Positions 52,470 through 61,238 of a DNA stretch of 64,000 nt are shown piece by piece (position 1 is the stretch's first letter; each line of letters begins with the position of its first letter). The position numbers and the translations under genes were made by a program. The notes beneath the pieces are model-generated. The model worked only from the letters and a program-made list of their open reading frames with translations. It was not told where the DNA came from and made no database searches. This DNA is from Paenibacillus faecalis (GTDB taxonomy: Bacteria; Bacillota; Bacilli; Paenibacillales; Paenibacillaceae): NCBI RefSeq assembly GCF_900289175.1, contig NZ_LT985747.1:3967920-4031919 (forward strand). The letters run 5' to 3'.

Positions 52470-52516
52470 ACACAATATATTGGGTTAAATTAGTTATCAG
52501 CAACAAAATATAGTGC
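52470..52516 (+). promoter_or_regulatory. Two NrdR boxes spaced by 31 bases
   Basis: Box 1 (52470-52485, ACACAATATATTGGGT) matches 15 of 16 positions of the NrdR consensus ACACWATATATWGTGT. Box 2 (52501-52516) matches 12 of 16. Their starts are 31 bases apart, three helical turns, the spacing NrdR needs. They lie just before the cobalamin riboswitch and so control initiation of the nrdA transcript. Confidence 0.75.
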
Positions 52517-52517
52517 A

Positions 52518-52722
52518 CACAGGTGTTTGACGACTGAATTATTCGTCAGACTTAATAGGGAAGTATGGTGCAAATCCATCACGGTCCCGCCACTGTAAAG
52601 GGCTTACCCGGATCGCATCTTATGCGATTCGAAGACGAATCCTGGTTTTTATGCCACTGAAGGTTTAATTTCGACCTTTGGGAAGGCGCCAGATTCGCCC
52701 CAAGTCAGGAGACCTGCCTGTA
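52518..52722 (+). ncRNA. Cobalamin (AdoCbl) riboswitch
   Basis: The conserved landmarks are in order: GGGAAGTATGGTGCAAATCC, CCCGCCACTGTAA, a peripheral hairpin CGCATCTTATGCG, TATGCCACTG, GGGAAGGCGCCAG and the B12 box AAGTCAGGAGACCTGCC at 52702-52718. It lies in the leader of the class I reductase gene, which needs no B12. The expected logic is to shut this enzyme off when B12 is plentiful, so a B12-dependent reductase can be used instead. Confidence 0.95.
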
Positions 52723-52844
52723 TGCAAATACAACACCGATCCTACGGGAACTTAGGAAAGTGTTCACTTTTTTGCGTCTGTTCAAGCCTGATGCCCTATA
52801 AAGCGGCTTCATCTGCTATGAGCATATCATTCACAGCGCATACG

Positions 52845-52884
52845 AACATTTTCTTGCCTTACGGGTTTGGAAAATGTTTTTTTT
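52845..52884 (+). terminator. Riboswitch expression-platform terminator
   Basis: AACATTTTC pairs with GAAAATGTT and is followed by eight T residues, 45 bases before the nrdA start. It suggests that ligand binding ends transcription before nrdA. Confidence 0.8.
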
Positions 52885-52928
52885 ATGCTCTTTTTCTTTA
52901 TTTTTTAGTAGAAAGCGAGGAATTCCCC

Positions 52929-55262
52929 ATGCCCCAACTTGTAGTTAAACCGAACAATCGCCAGCTTGCTTTTGACGAAAACCGCCTCTCTGTGTATGCC
53001 GATCGCATCTTGAACGGATTGGACACGCTGAACAAGGAACAGCTGCTTCGCGGCGTTCGCTCCAAACTTCGCAACGAGAAAATAACTGGTGAAGAAATCA
53101 GCAGCGCATTCACCATGTCGGCACTTGAACTGGTAAGCAAAGAGGAGCCGAACTGGAAGTTTGCAGCGGCACGCTCACTTTTGACCTCTCTTTACAAAAA
53201 AGCGGCCAATCACCGCCGTTACAAAGCGTATCCGGAAGAGCCGTACGGATCTTTTTTCCAACTCGTCTCAGAGCTTGTTCAGAAAGGAATTTACCGTGAA
53301 GAACTGATGGAATGCTACACCAAGGCACAGATTGAGGAGCTGGGAGAAACGATTGATCATACCCGCGACCTGCTGTTCGATTACATAGGACTGCTGACAC
53401 TTTCCGAGCGTTATCTGGCAACTGATTTTGATGGCCGTGTGATGGAGCTTCCGCAGGAACGCTACATGATCATTGCGATGTATCTCATGCATAAAGAGCC
53501 CGCTGAAAAACGTATCGAACTTGTAAAAGAAGCCTATTGGGCGATGAGCAACATCTACATGACGCCTGCTACACCGACATTGTCCAATGCGGGGAAAAAG
53601 GTAGCCGGTCAGCTGTCCAGCTGCTTTATTGACACGGTGGATGACTCGCTTGAAGGAATTTTTGACTCCAATACCGACGTGGCACGTCTCAGTAAAATGG
53701 GCGGCGGCATCGGGGTTTACCTCGGCAAGGTTCGTGCCCGCGGCTCCGACATCCGTGGACATAAAAACACCAGCTCCGGCGTTATTCCTTGGATTCGTCA
53801 ATTGAATAACACCGCCGTCAGCGTCGATCAGCTCGGTACACGTAAAGGAGCCATCGCCGTTTACCTGGATGTTTTTCATAAAGATATTCTCGCCTTCCTG
53901 GACCTCAAGCTGAACAATGGTGACGAGCGTATGAGAGCGCATGACGTGTTTCACGGCGTATGCTTGCCCGATCTGTTCATGGAAGCTGTGGAAGCCCGTG
54001 ATGAATGGAGCCTCTTTTGCCCGCATGAAGTGAAAAAAGTGATGGGTTGGAAAGACGAGAACGGCCGTCCGCTCGGTCTGGAAGACTTCTACGATGAGAA
54101 GCTGGGCCAAGGTACGTTCCGTGAAAAATATGCTGAAGCCGTCGCACATCCGCTGCTCTCCCGCATTACGGTTCAGGCGATTGACATCATGAAGCGGATT
54201 ATGAAATCACAGCTCGAAACCGGCACACCTTATATGTTCTACCGTGATACGGTTAACCGTGCGAATCCGAACTCTGCACATGGTATGGTCTACTCTTCCA
54301 ACCTGTGTACTGAAATTATGCAAAACCAATCATCCACAGTTATTGAGCAAGAAGAGCTTGTAACGAAAGATGGACAGACTCGCATTGTCATTTCCAAAGT
54401 GCCTGGCGATTTTGTTGTCTGCAATCTGAATTCCATTCACCTCGCACGTGCGGTTCCGGCCAATGTTCTGGAGCGTCTCATCCCGATCCAAGTGCGTATG
54501 CTGGATAACGTCATTGACATTAACAACATCGAAGTGCTGCAAGCGCAATACACCAACAGCCAATACCGTGCCGTTGGCCTCGGAACTTTCGGCCTGCATC
54601 ATCTGCTTGCCCTGGAAGAAATCCGCTGGGAATCGGATGAGGCCGTTGAGTATAACAACAATCTGTATGAAAAAATCAATTACCTGCTGATCAAATCCAG
54701 CATGGAGTTGGCTAAAGAGAAAGGGCATTACCCGAAATTCAAAGGCTCCGATTGGGAGAGCGGCGAATACTTTGCATATCGCGGCTACATCGACGGCGGC
54801 CATGAGGGCAAATATGTAACGACTGAACAGTGGCGTGAATTGCAGCAAGAGGTAAAGCAAAACGGTGTCCGTAACGCCTGGCTCTTTGCCATCGCCCCAA
54901 ATGGCTCCACTTCGATTATTGCCGGCTCAACTGCCAGCATCGATCCGCTGTATGAGCTTCTCTCGTATGAGGAAAAAACTACGTATAAAGTCGCTAACCC
55001 GGCTCCAGACTTATCCGAGAAAACAATCTGGTACTACAAAACGGCTTTCCTGATCGATCAGCACTGGTCTATTAAAATGGCAGCTGCCCGTCAGCGCCAT
55101 GTGGATCAGGCACAAAGCTTCAACCTGTATGTGCGTCCGGACATCCGGGCCTCGGAGTTTCTGGATCTGCACCTTCATGCCTGGAAGGCAGGCTTGAAGT
55201 CTACCTATTATGTGCGAAGCCGTGCGCTTACGATTGAGGAATGTGAATCGTGTGCAAGTTGA
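52929..55262 (+). CDS. nrdA: Class I ribonucleotide reductase large subunit
   Basis: A 777-residue subunit that makes deoxynucleoside diphosphates. An N-terminal helical ATP-cone-like region (about 1-95) precedes the ten-stranded barrel. Redox and radical residues are visible: GQLSSCFIDTVDD (first active-site Cys), NLCTEIMQN (radical Cys and Glu), VVCNLNSIHLA (second redox Cys), APNGSTSIIAGSTASIDP, and the C-terminal shuttle CESCAS. I chose the ATG at 52929, after GCGAGG and past the terminator, because the longer frame runs through the riboswitch. It is separated from nrdB by 800 bases of repeats. Confidence 0.95.
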   Translation: MPQLVVKPNNRQLAFDENRLSVYADRILNGLDTLNKEQLLRGVRSKLRNEKITGEEISSAFTMSALELVSKEEPNWKFAAARSLLTSLYKKAANHRRYKAYPEEPYGSFFQLVSELVQKGIYREELMECYTKAQIEELGETIDHTRDLLFDYIGLLTLSERYLATDFDGRVMELPQERYMIIAMYLMHKEPAEKRIELVKEAYWAMSNIYMTPATPTLSNAGKKVAGQLSSCFIDTVDDSLEGIFDSNTDVARLSKMGGGIGVYLGKVRARGSDIRGHKNTSSGVIPWIRQLNNTAVSVDQLGTRKGAIAVYLDVFHKDILAFLDLKLNNGDERMRAHDVFHGVCLPDLFMEAVEARDEWSLFCPHEVKKVMGWKDENGRPLGLEDFYDEKLGQGTFREKYAEAVAHPLLSRITVQAIDIMKRIMKSQLETGTPYMFYRDTVNRANPNSAHGMVYSSNLCTEIMQNQSSTVIEQEELVTKDGQTRIVISKVPGDFVVCNLNSIHLARAVPANVLERLIPIQVRMLDNVIDINNIEVLQAQYTNSQYRAVGLGTFGLHHLLALEEIRWESDEAVEYNNNLYEKINYLLIKSSMELAKEKGHYPKFKGSDWESGEYFAYRGYIDGGHEGKYVTTEQWRELQQEVKQNGVRNAWLFAIAPNGSTSIIAGSTASIDPLYELLSYEEKTTYKVANPAPDLSEKTIWYYKTAFLIDQHWSIKMAAARQRHVDQAQSFNLYVRPDIRASEFLDLHLHAWKAGLKSTYYVRSRALTIEECESCAS

Positions 55263-55278
55263 TTTTTCGAACCCTCCC

Positions 55279-55300
55279 AAACCCTCCCTTCCAAGGGAGG
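55279..55300 (+). terminator. GC-rich hairpin after nrdA
   Basis: A perfect CCCTCCCTT/AAGGGAGGG stem, 17 bases past the nrdA stop, lacks a T-run. It may end or stabilise the nrdA message. Confidence 0.5.
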
Positions 55301-55359
55301 GCCCCAAGGGCTCTGCCCTCTGGACACCCGCAAGACTTCGAGACACATTTGTGAGGCGC

Positions 55360-56015
55360 TTGAACAGTTACTTGGGTGCTAAGATCGCTTTCTCCCTTCG
55401 GGAACGCTTGGCTTGGGAGCAGGGATAAGGAGTTGCTTTGGTGTTCTTTTGCGTTACTTCCTGCTAGGAACGCTCTCCACTTCGGGATTCGCTTCTCTTT
55501 TAGAGCAATGATATGGAGTTACTTTTGGTGTTCTTTTGCGTCACTTCCTGCTAGGAACGCTCTCCACTTCGGGATTCGCTTCTCTTTTAGAGCAATGATA
55601 TGGAGTTGCTTTTGGTGTTCTTTTGCGTTACTTCCTGCTAGGAGCGCTCTCCCTTTGGGGTTCGCTTCTCTTTTGGAGCAATGATAGGAGTTACTTTGCT
55701 GTTCTTTTGCGTTACTTCCTGCTAGGAGCGCTCTCCCTTTGGGGTTCGCTTTTCTTTGGTGCAATGATATGGAGTTGCTTTTGATGTTCTTTTGCATTAC
55801 TTCCTGCTAGGAGCACTCTCCCTTCGGGATTCGCTTCTCTTTTGGAGCAATGATATGGAGTTACTTTTGATGTTCTTTTGCGTTACTTCCTGCTAGGAGC
55901 GCTCTCCCTTCGGGATTTGCTTCTCTTTTTAGAGCAATGATATGGAGTTACTTTTGCTGTTCTTTTGCGCTACTTCCTGTAGGAGCGCTCTCCCTTCGGA
56001 ATTCGCTCACATGAG
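55360..56015. repeat. About eight 86-bp tandem repeats between nrdA and nrdB
   Basis: Units share TTCTTTTGCGTTACTTCCTG, CTAGGAACGCTCTCC, TTCGGGATTCGCTTCTC and GAGCAATGATATGGAGTTAC. Successive unit starts near 55440, 55527, 55614, 55698, 55783, 55869 and 55956 give steps of 87, 87, 84, 85, 86 and 87; a diverged copy precedes them. Steps are not multiples of three, so the array is not a conserved peptide repeat. Each unit can form small hairpins (GCGTT/GAACGC). Confidence 0.9.
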
Positions 56016-56063
56016 ATAAACATAGCTACAAAAAATACACGTCCCACCAAGGAGGAATTAAAC

Positions 56064-57095
56064 ATGCAAGTTCAAAAAATATTTAATACGGAAGCTCCTA
56101 ACCAATCGACACGCATCATTGAAGGTCAATGTTCAGGTGTTCTGAACTGGAATGATATTCGGATGCCCCATATGTATAAACTGTACAAGGTGCTCCTGCT
56201 GAATCACTGGATTGCGGATGAGATACCGATGTCCAAAGATGCACAGCAATTCCCGCTGCTTGATCCGGAAGAACAGCGCACATTCAAGATCAATATCTCT
56301 CTGCTCGCTGTACTGGATTCCATGCAGACGATGTTTGTAGGGGATGTAAAACGCTACTTCACAGACTCCTCTCTTGAAGCGATCTCGGCGATTATCGCTC
56401 AGCAAGAAGTTGTCCACAACCAATCCTACTCTTACGTCCTGTCTTCTATCGTAACGGAACAGGAACAGAAAGAGATATTCGAATACTGGAAGCATGATCC
56501 GGTACTGTTGGACCGCAACCGCTTCATCGCAGATATCTATCAATCTTTCCGTGAAAACCCATCACCACAGACGTTCTTTAAATCGATGGTCGCTGACCTG
56601 ATCTTGGAAGGGATTTTCTTCTACAGCACCTTTGCCTTTTTCTACAATCTGGCGCGGGATCAGAAGATGATGGCGACAAGCCAGATGATCTCCTACATTC
56701 AACGTGACGAGAACCAGCATTGTTACTTTTTCGGTGAAGTGTTCAAACAGCTGTTAAAGGACTTTCCAGAGCTTAACACCAAGGAGAACATGGATTATGT
56801 ATATCGAACCATTGATGGTGCCGTTGAGCTTGAAACGAACTGGGCCCATTACACATTAACGAACGTTCGGGGAATTGATCTAAACGAGTTGTCTGACTAT
56901 ATCAAATACATCGCGAACCGCCGCCTGAAAATGATGGGACTTGAAAAAGCCTATCAAGGCGTGGATGTGAACTGCATGCCTTGGATCAAGCCTTTCTCGG
57001 ACGAAGCATTGAATGCAACAAAAACGGATTTCTTCGAAGCCAAGTCCCGTAACTACGGTAAAGTGGGCGACGACAACGGTTTTGACGATCTGTAA
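56064..57095 (+). CDS. nrdB: Class I ribonucleotide reductase small subunit
   Basis: A 343-residue ferritin-like radical subunit. The metal ligands are visible: Asp in LLAVLDSMQTMF, Glu and His in QQEVVHNQSYSYV, Glu in LILEGIFFYSTFAFF, and Glu and His in DENQHCYFFGEVF. The Tyr four residues after the ExxH His (HNQSY) is in place for a tyrosyl radical. AAGGAGG precedes the ATG. It follows nrdA but only after the 86-bp repeat array, so it may depend on readthrough or its own promoter. No nrdI-like gene is near, favouring the Ia type. Confidence 0.94.
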   Translation: MQVQKIFNTEAPNQSTRIIEGQCSGVLNWNDIRMPHMYKLYKVLLLNHWIADEIPMSKDAQQFPLLDPEEQRTFKINISLLAVLDSMQTMFVGDVKRYFTDSSLEAISAIIAQQEVVHNQSYSYVLSSIVTEQEQKEIFEYWKHDPVLLDRNRFIADIYQSFRENPSPQTFFKSMVADLILEGIFFYSTFAFFYNLARDQKMMATSQMISYIQRDENQHCYFFGEVFKQLLKDFPELNTKENMDYVYRTIDGAVELETNWAHYTLTNVRGIDLNELSDYIKYIANRRLKMMGLEKAYQGVDVNCMPWIKPFSDEALNATKTDFFEAKSRNYGKVGDDNGFDDL

Positions 57096-57152
57096 AAATA
57101 TTTGTTCTTTAAGAAAAACGTCTTTACTATCTTTAAAAAAACAGCATGAATA

Positions 57153-57188
57153 AGAGCCTGTCCCAAGAAACCACTTAGGACAGGCTCT
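57153..57188. terminator. Bidirectional intrinsic terminator
   Basis: A perfect AGAGCCTGTCC/GGACAGGCTCT stem lies between nrdB and the converging LPMO gene. Confidence 0.85.
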
Positions 57189-57200
57189 GTTCGTTACGTA

Positions 57201-58433
57201 TTATTGTACGACTTTCCACACGCCGGCTTGACCTGGCTCTTCGCCTCTTGTCCACCAGCTAGCTTCGTAAACAACGCCGTTATGCTTGACTTGGTCACCG
57301 CCCACGTAAGCCTTGGTTGGATTCCAATCCAAAGCAACGTTGCTCGTGATCAGCTTCCATGCATCAGAAACATCAGGCTGGTTGTTCTGTGTCCAATACA
57401 ACGCTTCAAATTCCAGACCGTTATATTCTACACGATCCCCTTTTAAATACACTTTGCTCGCTTCCCATGCAGGAACGTTCGGTAATGTAGGGATTTCACC
57501 ATTGTTGTTATCGTCTTTCAATGTACGAACTGTCAGAGGAGCGGAGAATGGTGTTGAATTACCTGCTCCATCAATACCGCGAACCTTGTAAGTATAAGCG
57601 GTGTCAGATGTCAATCCGCTATCTTCATATGCAGTCTGAGAAATCGTAGCGATGAGATCATTGTTACGGTATAATTCATAGGCTTTAATTCCGGCTGGTG
57701 CCGTTGCAGCAGACCAGTTCAGCTTGATCGAATTTTGTGTCTGAGCCGCAGAAGCCAGGTTGCCCGGCGCAGTCGGCGCAGTCGGCTGCTCCTCGCCGCC
57801 AGTCTCTGTTCCGTCGTTCACAAGGTTCACGTCAATGACTTGATAAAATGCATTACCTGTGTCGGCGATTTCCCATACGCCGAGAATAAGATGATAACCG
57901 CTACGGTCGGTCGGCAAGTTGAACTCATGCGTTACGCTATTCGGCGGTCTTTTGCCTCCATCATTTACGGTGTGGATCGGTTCAAGAACATCCCGGCTCA
58001 ACGGTTGGTTCGGGTCCCATCCTTTTTTAGTAATGTAATATTTCCATTCAGAAGTCGCATGAGGCGCAGTCAAATTCCACTTGAACGTGTTCTTTCCGCC
58101 TTTCAGCGTCACTTTATGCCAACGATCAGACGACTGCTCGTTCAGTTCCGCAAAAACACCGCCGCCAGCGATTTGGCCATCAGCCGGTCCAGATTGCGGG
58201 AACGATCCTTTTCCTTCTACACTTTGAGGCTCATACTGTACTTGCCCGCAATTTTGGTTCAGCCCTTGCTTACACAATACGGCACGGCTGGCTGGGGACT
58301 CGATATATCCGTGTGCTGAAGCGCTATCCGCAAAAATCATGGACCCGGCCAAACCGAGCATCATAAAACCAAAAACGATGAACAGAGGCGATGCTTTAAT
58401 TCGCAGCTTGTTCAAAAAAGTTGTTTGTGTCAT
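57201..58433 (-). CDS. AA10 lytic polysaccharide monooxygenase with FnIII and two chitin-binding domains
   Basis: A 410-residue secreted copper enzyme that oxidatively cleaves chitin or cellulose. The signal peptide is cut before His41, which starts HGYIESPASRAVLCKQG and forms the copper histidine brace. AA10 spans about 41-215, with the second His in TAPHATSEWKYYIT. An FnIII domain (about 225-305) and two CBM5/12 modules follow (VPAWEASKVYLKGDRVEYNG and DWNPTKAYVGGDQVKHNG). The order AA10-FnIII-CBM-CBM is known in Bacillus and Paenibacillus chitin degraders. It is monocistronic. Confidence 0.95.
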   Translation of the reverse strand: MTQTTFLNKLRIKASPLFIVFGFMMLGLAGSMIFADSASAHGYIESPASRAVLCKQGLNQNCGQVQYEPQSVEGKGSFPQSGPADGQIAGGGVFAELNEQSSDRWHKVTLKGGKNTFKWNLTAPHATSEWKYYITKKGWDPNQPLSRDVLEPIHTVNDGGKRPPNSVTHEFNLPTDRSGYHLILGVWEIADTGNAFYQVIDVNLVNDGTETGGEEQPTAPTAPGNLASAAQTQNSIKLNWSAATAPAGIKAYELYRNNDLIATISQTAYEDSGLTSDTAYTYKVRGIDGAGNSTPFSAPLTVRTLKDDNNNGEIPTLPNVPAWEASKVYLKGDRVEYNGLEFEALYWTQNNQPDVSDAWKLITSNVALDWNPTKAYVGGDQVKHNGVVYEASWWTRGEEPGQAGVWKVVQ

Positions 58434-58575
58434 CCTTTTTCCTCCTGTAAATGCATTTCTCCATTTGATGGATTAATAGATTTCAACTTGCTTAGGCGCA
58501 CCTTTCCTTGCTATCTAAGCAAAGCCGTACCACTTAGATCGACAATGAACGCCGATTTAAACGGATACGCGGTCC

Positions 58576-59535
58576 TTATGCGCCATAAATACTTTGAATG
58601 TAATAATACGTTTGAGGTGCATACTGCTTTAAACGTGCCCTTGTCGTGGAGTTAAGGAAATACAGGGCGGAGCTTTCCGCAAAATATTCCTCCGGATACA
58701 AGCTATTGTATCCGTCATTACCGAACAACCGATGAGCTTCGGAGTAAAACACATTTCTGAATTGATACGTGCTGCTGTATCGGTTAAGCACATACATATC
58801 AATGGCATGTGCCGTCTCATGAAGTTCCAGATTGACCGAGCCGTGACCCATGCCGGTATCGCTGTATCCGATTCTTACGATAACTGGATTGCCGCCCGAG
58901 CCCGGAACATCGTCCCATGTATTTCCTGTTCCTTCCCATCCGCGAGGCGTGACACCTCGAAGATGTCTCATCGAAGGATGATCTGTAATCGGGCCGTTTA
59001 CCAGGTGGACCTCCACCCCGTTGTTGTACATCCGCTGCAAAATATGATCGCCAAACTTCTGAATATTGGCCATTATTTTATTAGCTTCTGCCACATCATA
59101 ATAACCGCTGGGCAGCTTGACAACTTTCGAGATTAGATCAGAGTGGCTGGTTTCGCCAGGATCGTCAGGTTGGTTAGGTTCGCTCGGTTCATTAGGTTGA
59201 CTAGCCGGCGGATCTCCATATACAAAAGCCGAAGCCATATAATACTTGCGGCCGTTGTATACATAATAAAACCAGCGATTGTCTTCTATTCCTGTCCAAT
59301 AACCCTTCAGCGTTTCCCCCGTCTCCCAACCGTCAAATTGAACGGTGGTATTCCCGCGCACCACAAACAAGGCCGGTGACGAGGTACTCGGACCGGTACG
59401 GACGTTAACTCCTATTGGGGCGGTGATCCCCGTAAACTGAGCTTCAGCCGCATGAACCTGATCCATCCACCCGGCCGGTGCTATACTTCCAAAAAACAAC
59501 AATAGTCCCAATAAAGTGCTTATCAGTTTTTTCAT
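58576..59535 (-). CDS. Secreted lethal-factor-like (ATLF) metallopeptidase with SH3-type domain
   Basis: A 319-residue secreted protein: signal peptide to about residue 30, a bacterial SH3-like region (ITAPIGVNVRTGPSTSSPAL, to about 105), a Pro/Glu-rich linker with SQPNEPSEPNQPDDPGET, then a zinc peptidase of the anthrax lethal factor family (M34). The zinc motif LELHETAHAIDMY lies at about 237-249 and the distal Glu in PEEYFAESSAL at about 279-285. I chose the ATG at 59535 after AAGGATG, since it starts a proper signal peptide. It may act on cell-wall proteins or peptides outside the cell. Confidence 0.85.
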   Translation of the reverse strand: MKKLISTLLGLLLFFGSIAPAGWMDQVHAAEAQFTGITAPIGVNVRTGPSTSSPALFVVRGNTTVQFDGWETGETLKGYWTGIEDNRWFYYVYNGRKYYMASAFVYGDPPASQPNEPSEPNQPDDPGETSHSDLISKVVKLPSGYYDVAEANKIMANIQKFGDHILQRMYNNGVEVHLVNGPITDHPSMRHLRGVTPRGWEGTGNTWDDVPGSGGNPVIVRIGYSDTGMGHGSVNLELHETAHAIDMYVLNRYSSTYQFRNVFYSEAHRLFGNDGYNSLYPEEYFAESSALYFLNSTTRARLKQYAPQTYYYIQSIYGA

Positions 59536-60030
59536 GATGAGATCATCCTTTTTATGTGGATAATTGTTGAGACGCAGTTGCCGTAAAATCCACAGTCGGT
59601 CAGTACAGTGTTGTCTCTCCCTCCTATTTTCGAACATTTTCGACATGATAGATTTTACGGAATTGCTTGTAAGCTTTTGGCAAGCCCCGTTACTATATTT
59701 ATCTGACAAAACGAGATAAAAATTAAGACCTTTTTCGATAAATAAGACTTAATAAGCAGAAAATTGAATAATTATTCCTAGATAAAAATATATAAAAGTA
59801 AAAAAACATAATAAAGAACCGGATTATTACATATGAACTACACCTATCTAAAAAATGAAACGGATGCAAATGTTAGGATTAAAAATACAGTAATCCCCAC
59901 CTGTAAATCAGGTAACTTTTACCTATTTTCATTTGGGTAATCAAGGAAAAATCATGGGGCTGTTCGCTTTTACATTCTTTTTGGCAATACCCTTTTTTAT
60001 AAAATCTAGAATCCTCTTCTTGTATAATCA
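59536..60030. other. Gene-free AT-rich region
   Basis: About 495 bases hold no supported gene. It contains the upstream region of the ATLF gene and many A/T tracts. A 61-codon minus-strand frame at 59879-60064 lacks a ribosome site and overlaps the terminator, so it is not accepted. Confidence 0.5.
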
Positions 60031-60060
60031 AAAAAAACACCACAGTAAATCCTGTGGTGT
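60031..60060 (-). terminator. Terminator after the DUF817 gene
   Basis: An ACACCACAG/CTGTGGTGT stem is followed by eight U residues on the minus strand, about 125 bases past the stop. Confidence 0.78.
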
Positions 60061-60186
60061 CCATGTTAGCCAGAATGAAAGTCGCCGGGCTAGCGTCTTC
60101 ACCCTAAAGTAATCTTTATTCATTTCAATGAATTTTGTGAATTACGGAATACAGCGTTCTGACGGATATATCCATATATCTGCCAC

Positions 60187-60984
60187 TTACATCACCGTAC
60201 CTTTGGGTACGTCCTTTGTCTCGCCCAAACCCTGCTTCAGATGCTTCAGCTGCGCCACGATAATGACACTAATGACAACGAGGAGGAACCAAGAGCTGAT
60301 TTTGCCGATGTGCACCAGTGTCCACTCCTTTTCCTGCCCTGGATACGTCCAAGCACCAAGGAATGTGGATATGTTCTCTGCGATCCATATAAAGAAGCCA
60401 ATGAGCAGAAAAGATAGCGTGAGCGGCATCCGGTAGGTTGTCCCCTGCACATCAAAATGAACGATCGTTCTGAAAAATACCAGAAAAAGCAGTCCAGTTA
60501 ACAGCCAGCGGGCATCCCACACATAATGATGGGTGAAGAAATTGGCATAGATTGCAGCGCTGATCAAAACCGTCAGCATTGGCATTGGCCAGCCTGTAAT
60601 GCGCAGGTTCATCCGCCGCCATGCCTGACAGATATAACTTGCCACACTCGCATACATAAAGCCGCTATAGAGAGGAACTCCGCCAATTTTGCTCCAACCT
60701 TCTTCAGGATATGACCAGGAACCCATATGCACCTTGTACAGTTCCAGCATGAGTCCGATCAGGTGGAATACACAAATGACTTTTAGCTCATCCCATGTCT
60801 CCAGTTTGAAGACAACCATCCCGATCTGAGCCAGCAAACATATGATTAGAATGAGATCATACCGATGAATGCCCGGTACTTCCACGACTTTAGTTACCGC
60901 CAGCGTAGCGAATATTATAACCGGAAAAATACAAGACAGCGCCTGCTGAATGCCGAACGCCCAAAGTTTACGAATAAATGCCAT
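60187..60984 (-). CDS. DUF817 family integral membrane protein
   Basis: A 265-residue protein with about eight membrane helices. DUF817 blocks are seen: YKVHMGSWSYPEEGWSKIGG, VPLYSGFMYASVASYICQAW, FFTHHYVWDARW and ENISTFLGAWTYPGQEKEW. The conserved His, Asp and Trp residues in membrane-near loops hint at an enzyme or transporter, but the family has no assigned role. The ATG follows AGGAGG. It is a single gene. Confidence 0.88.
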   Translation of the reverse strand: MAFIRKLWAFGIQQALSCIFPVIIFATLAVTKVVEVPGIHRYDLILIICLLAQIGMVVFKLETWDELKVICVFHLIGLMLELYKVHMGSWSYPEEGWSKIGGVPLYSGFMYASVASYICQAWRRMNLRITGWPMPMLTVLISAAIYANFFTHHYVWDARWLLTGLLFLVFFRTIVHFDVQGTTYRMPLTLSFLLIGFFIWIAENISTFLGAWTYPGQEKEWTLVHIGKISSWFLLVVISVIIVAQLKHLKQGLGETKDVPKGTVM

Positions 60985-61149
60985 ACGTCCTCCTGTTTAA
61001 TAAGAATAACAATTTCATAAGATGATCTTGCTTCAAGCATGAACCAGAAGGTACATCGCTCATCATAGCTCAAAGTAACACAAGCCGGGCAGCGAAAGAA
61101 AGCACAATTCAGTAACTATTTTGGCAATCATTAGTACTTGTAAAATGCA

Positions 61150-61190
61150 AAAGAAAAATGCCCTTCACATCCTGTGAAGAGCATTCTTCG
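61150..61190 (-). terminator. Terminator after the MFS gene
   Basis: An AATGCTCTTCACA arm pairs with TGTGAAGGGCATT and is followed by UUUUC on the minus strand. Confidence 0.78.
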
Positions 61191-61238
61191 AGAATTTGTC
61201 CACGCAATACATGACAATTCTGAAAACTTATATCTGTC

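Noticed and set aside
52722..52928. 69 extra N-terminal codons for NrdA
   Set aside because: The extension overlaps the B12 box end and the terminator, lacks a ribosome site and is not part of the family; the ATG at 52929 fits.
55376..55797. Repetitive open frames on both strands within the 86-bp array
   Set aside because: Unit lengths of 84-87 bases do not preserve frame, no ribosome sites are present, and both strands are equally open.
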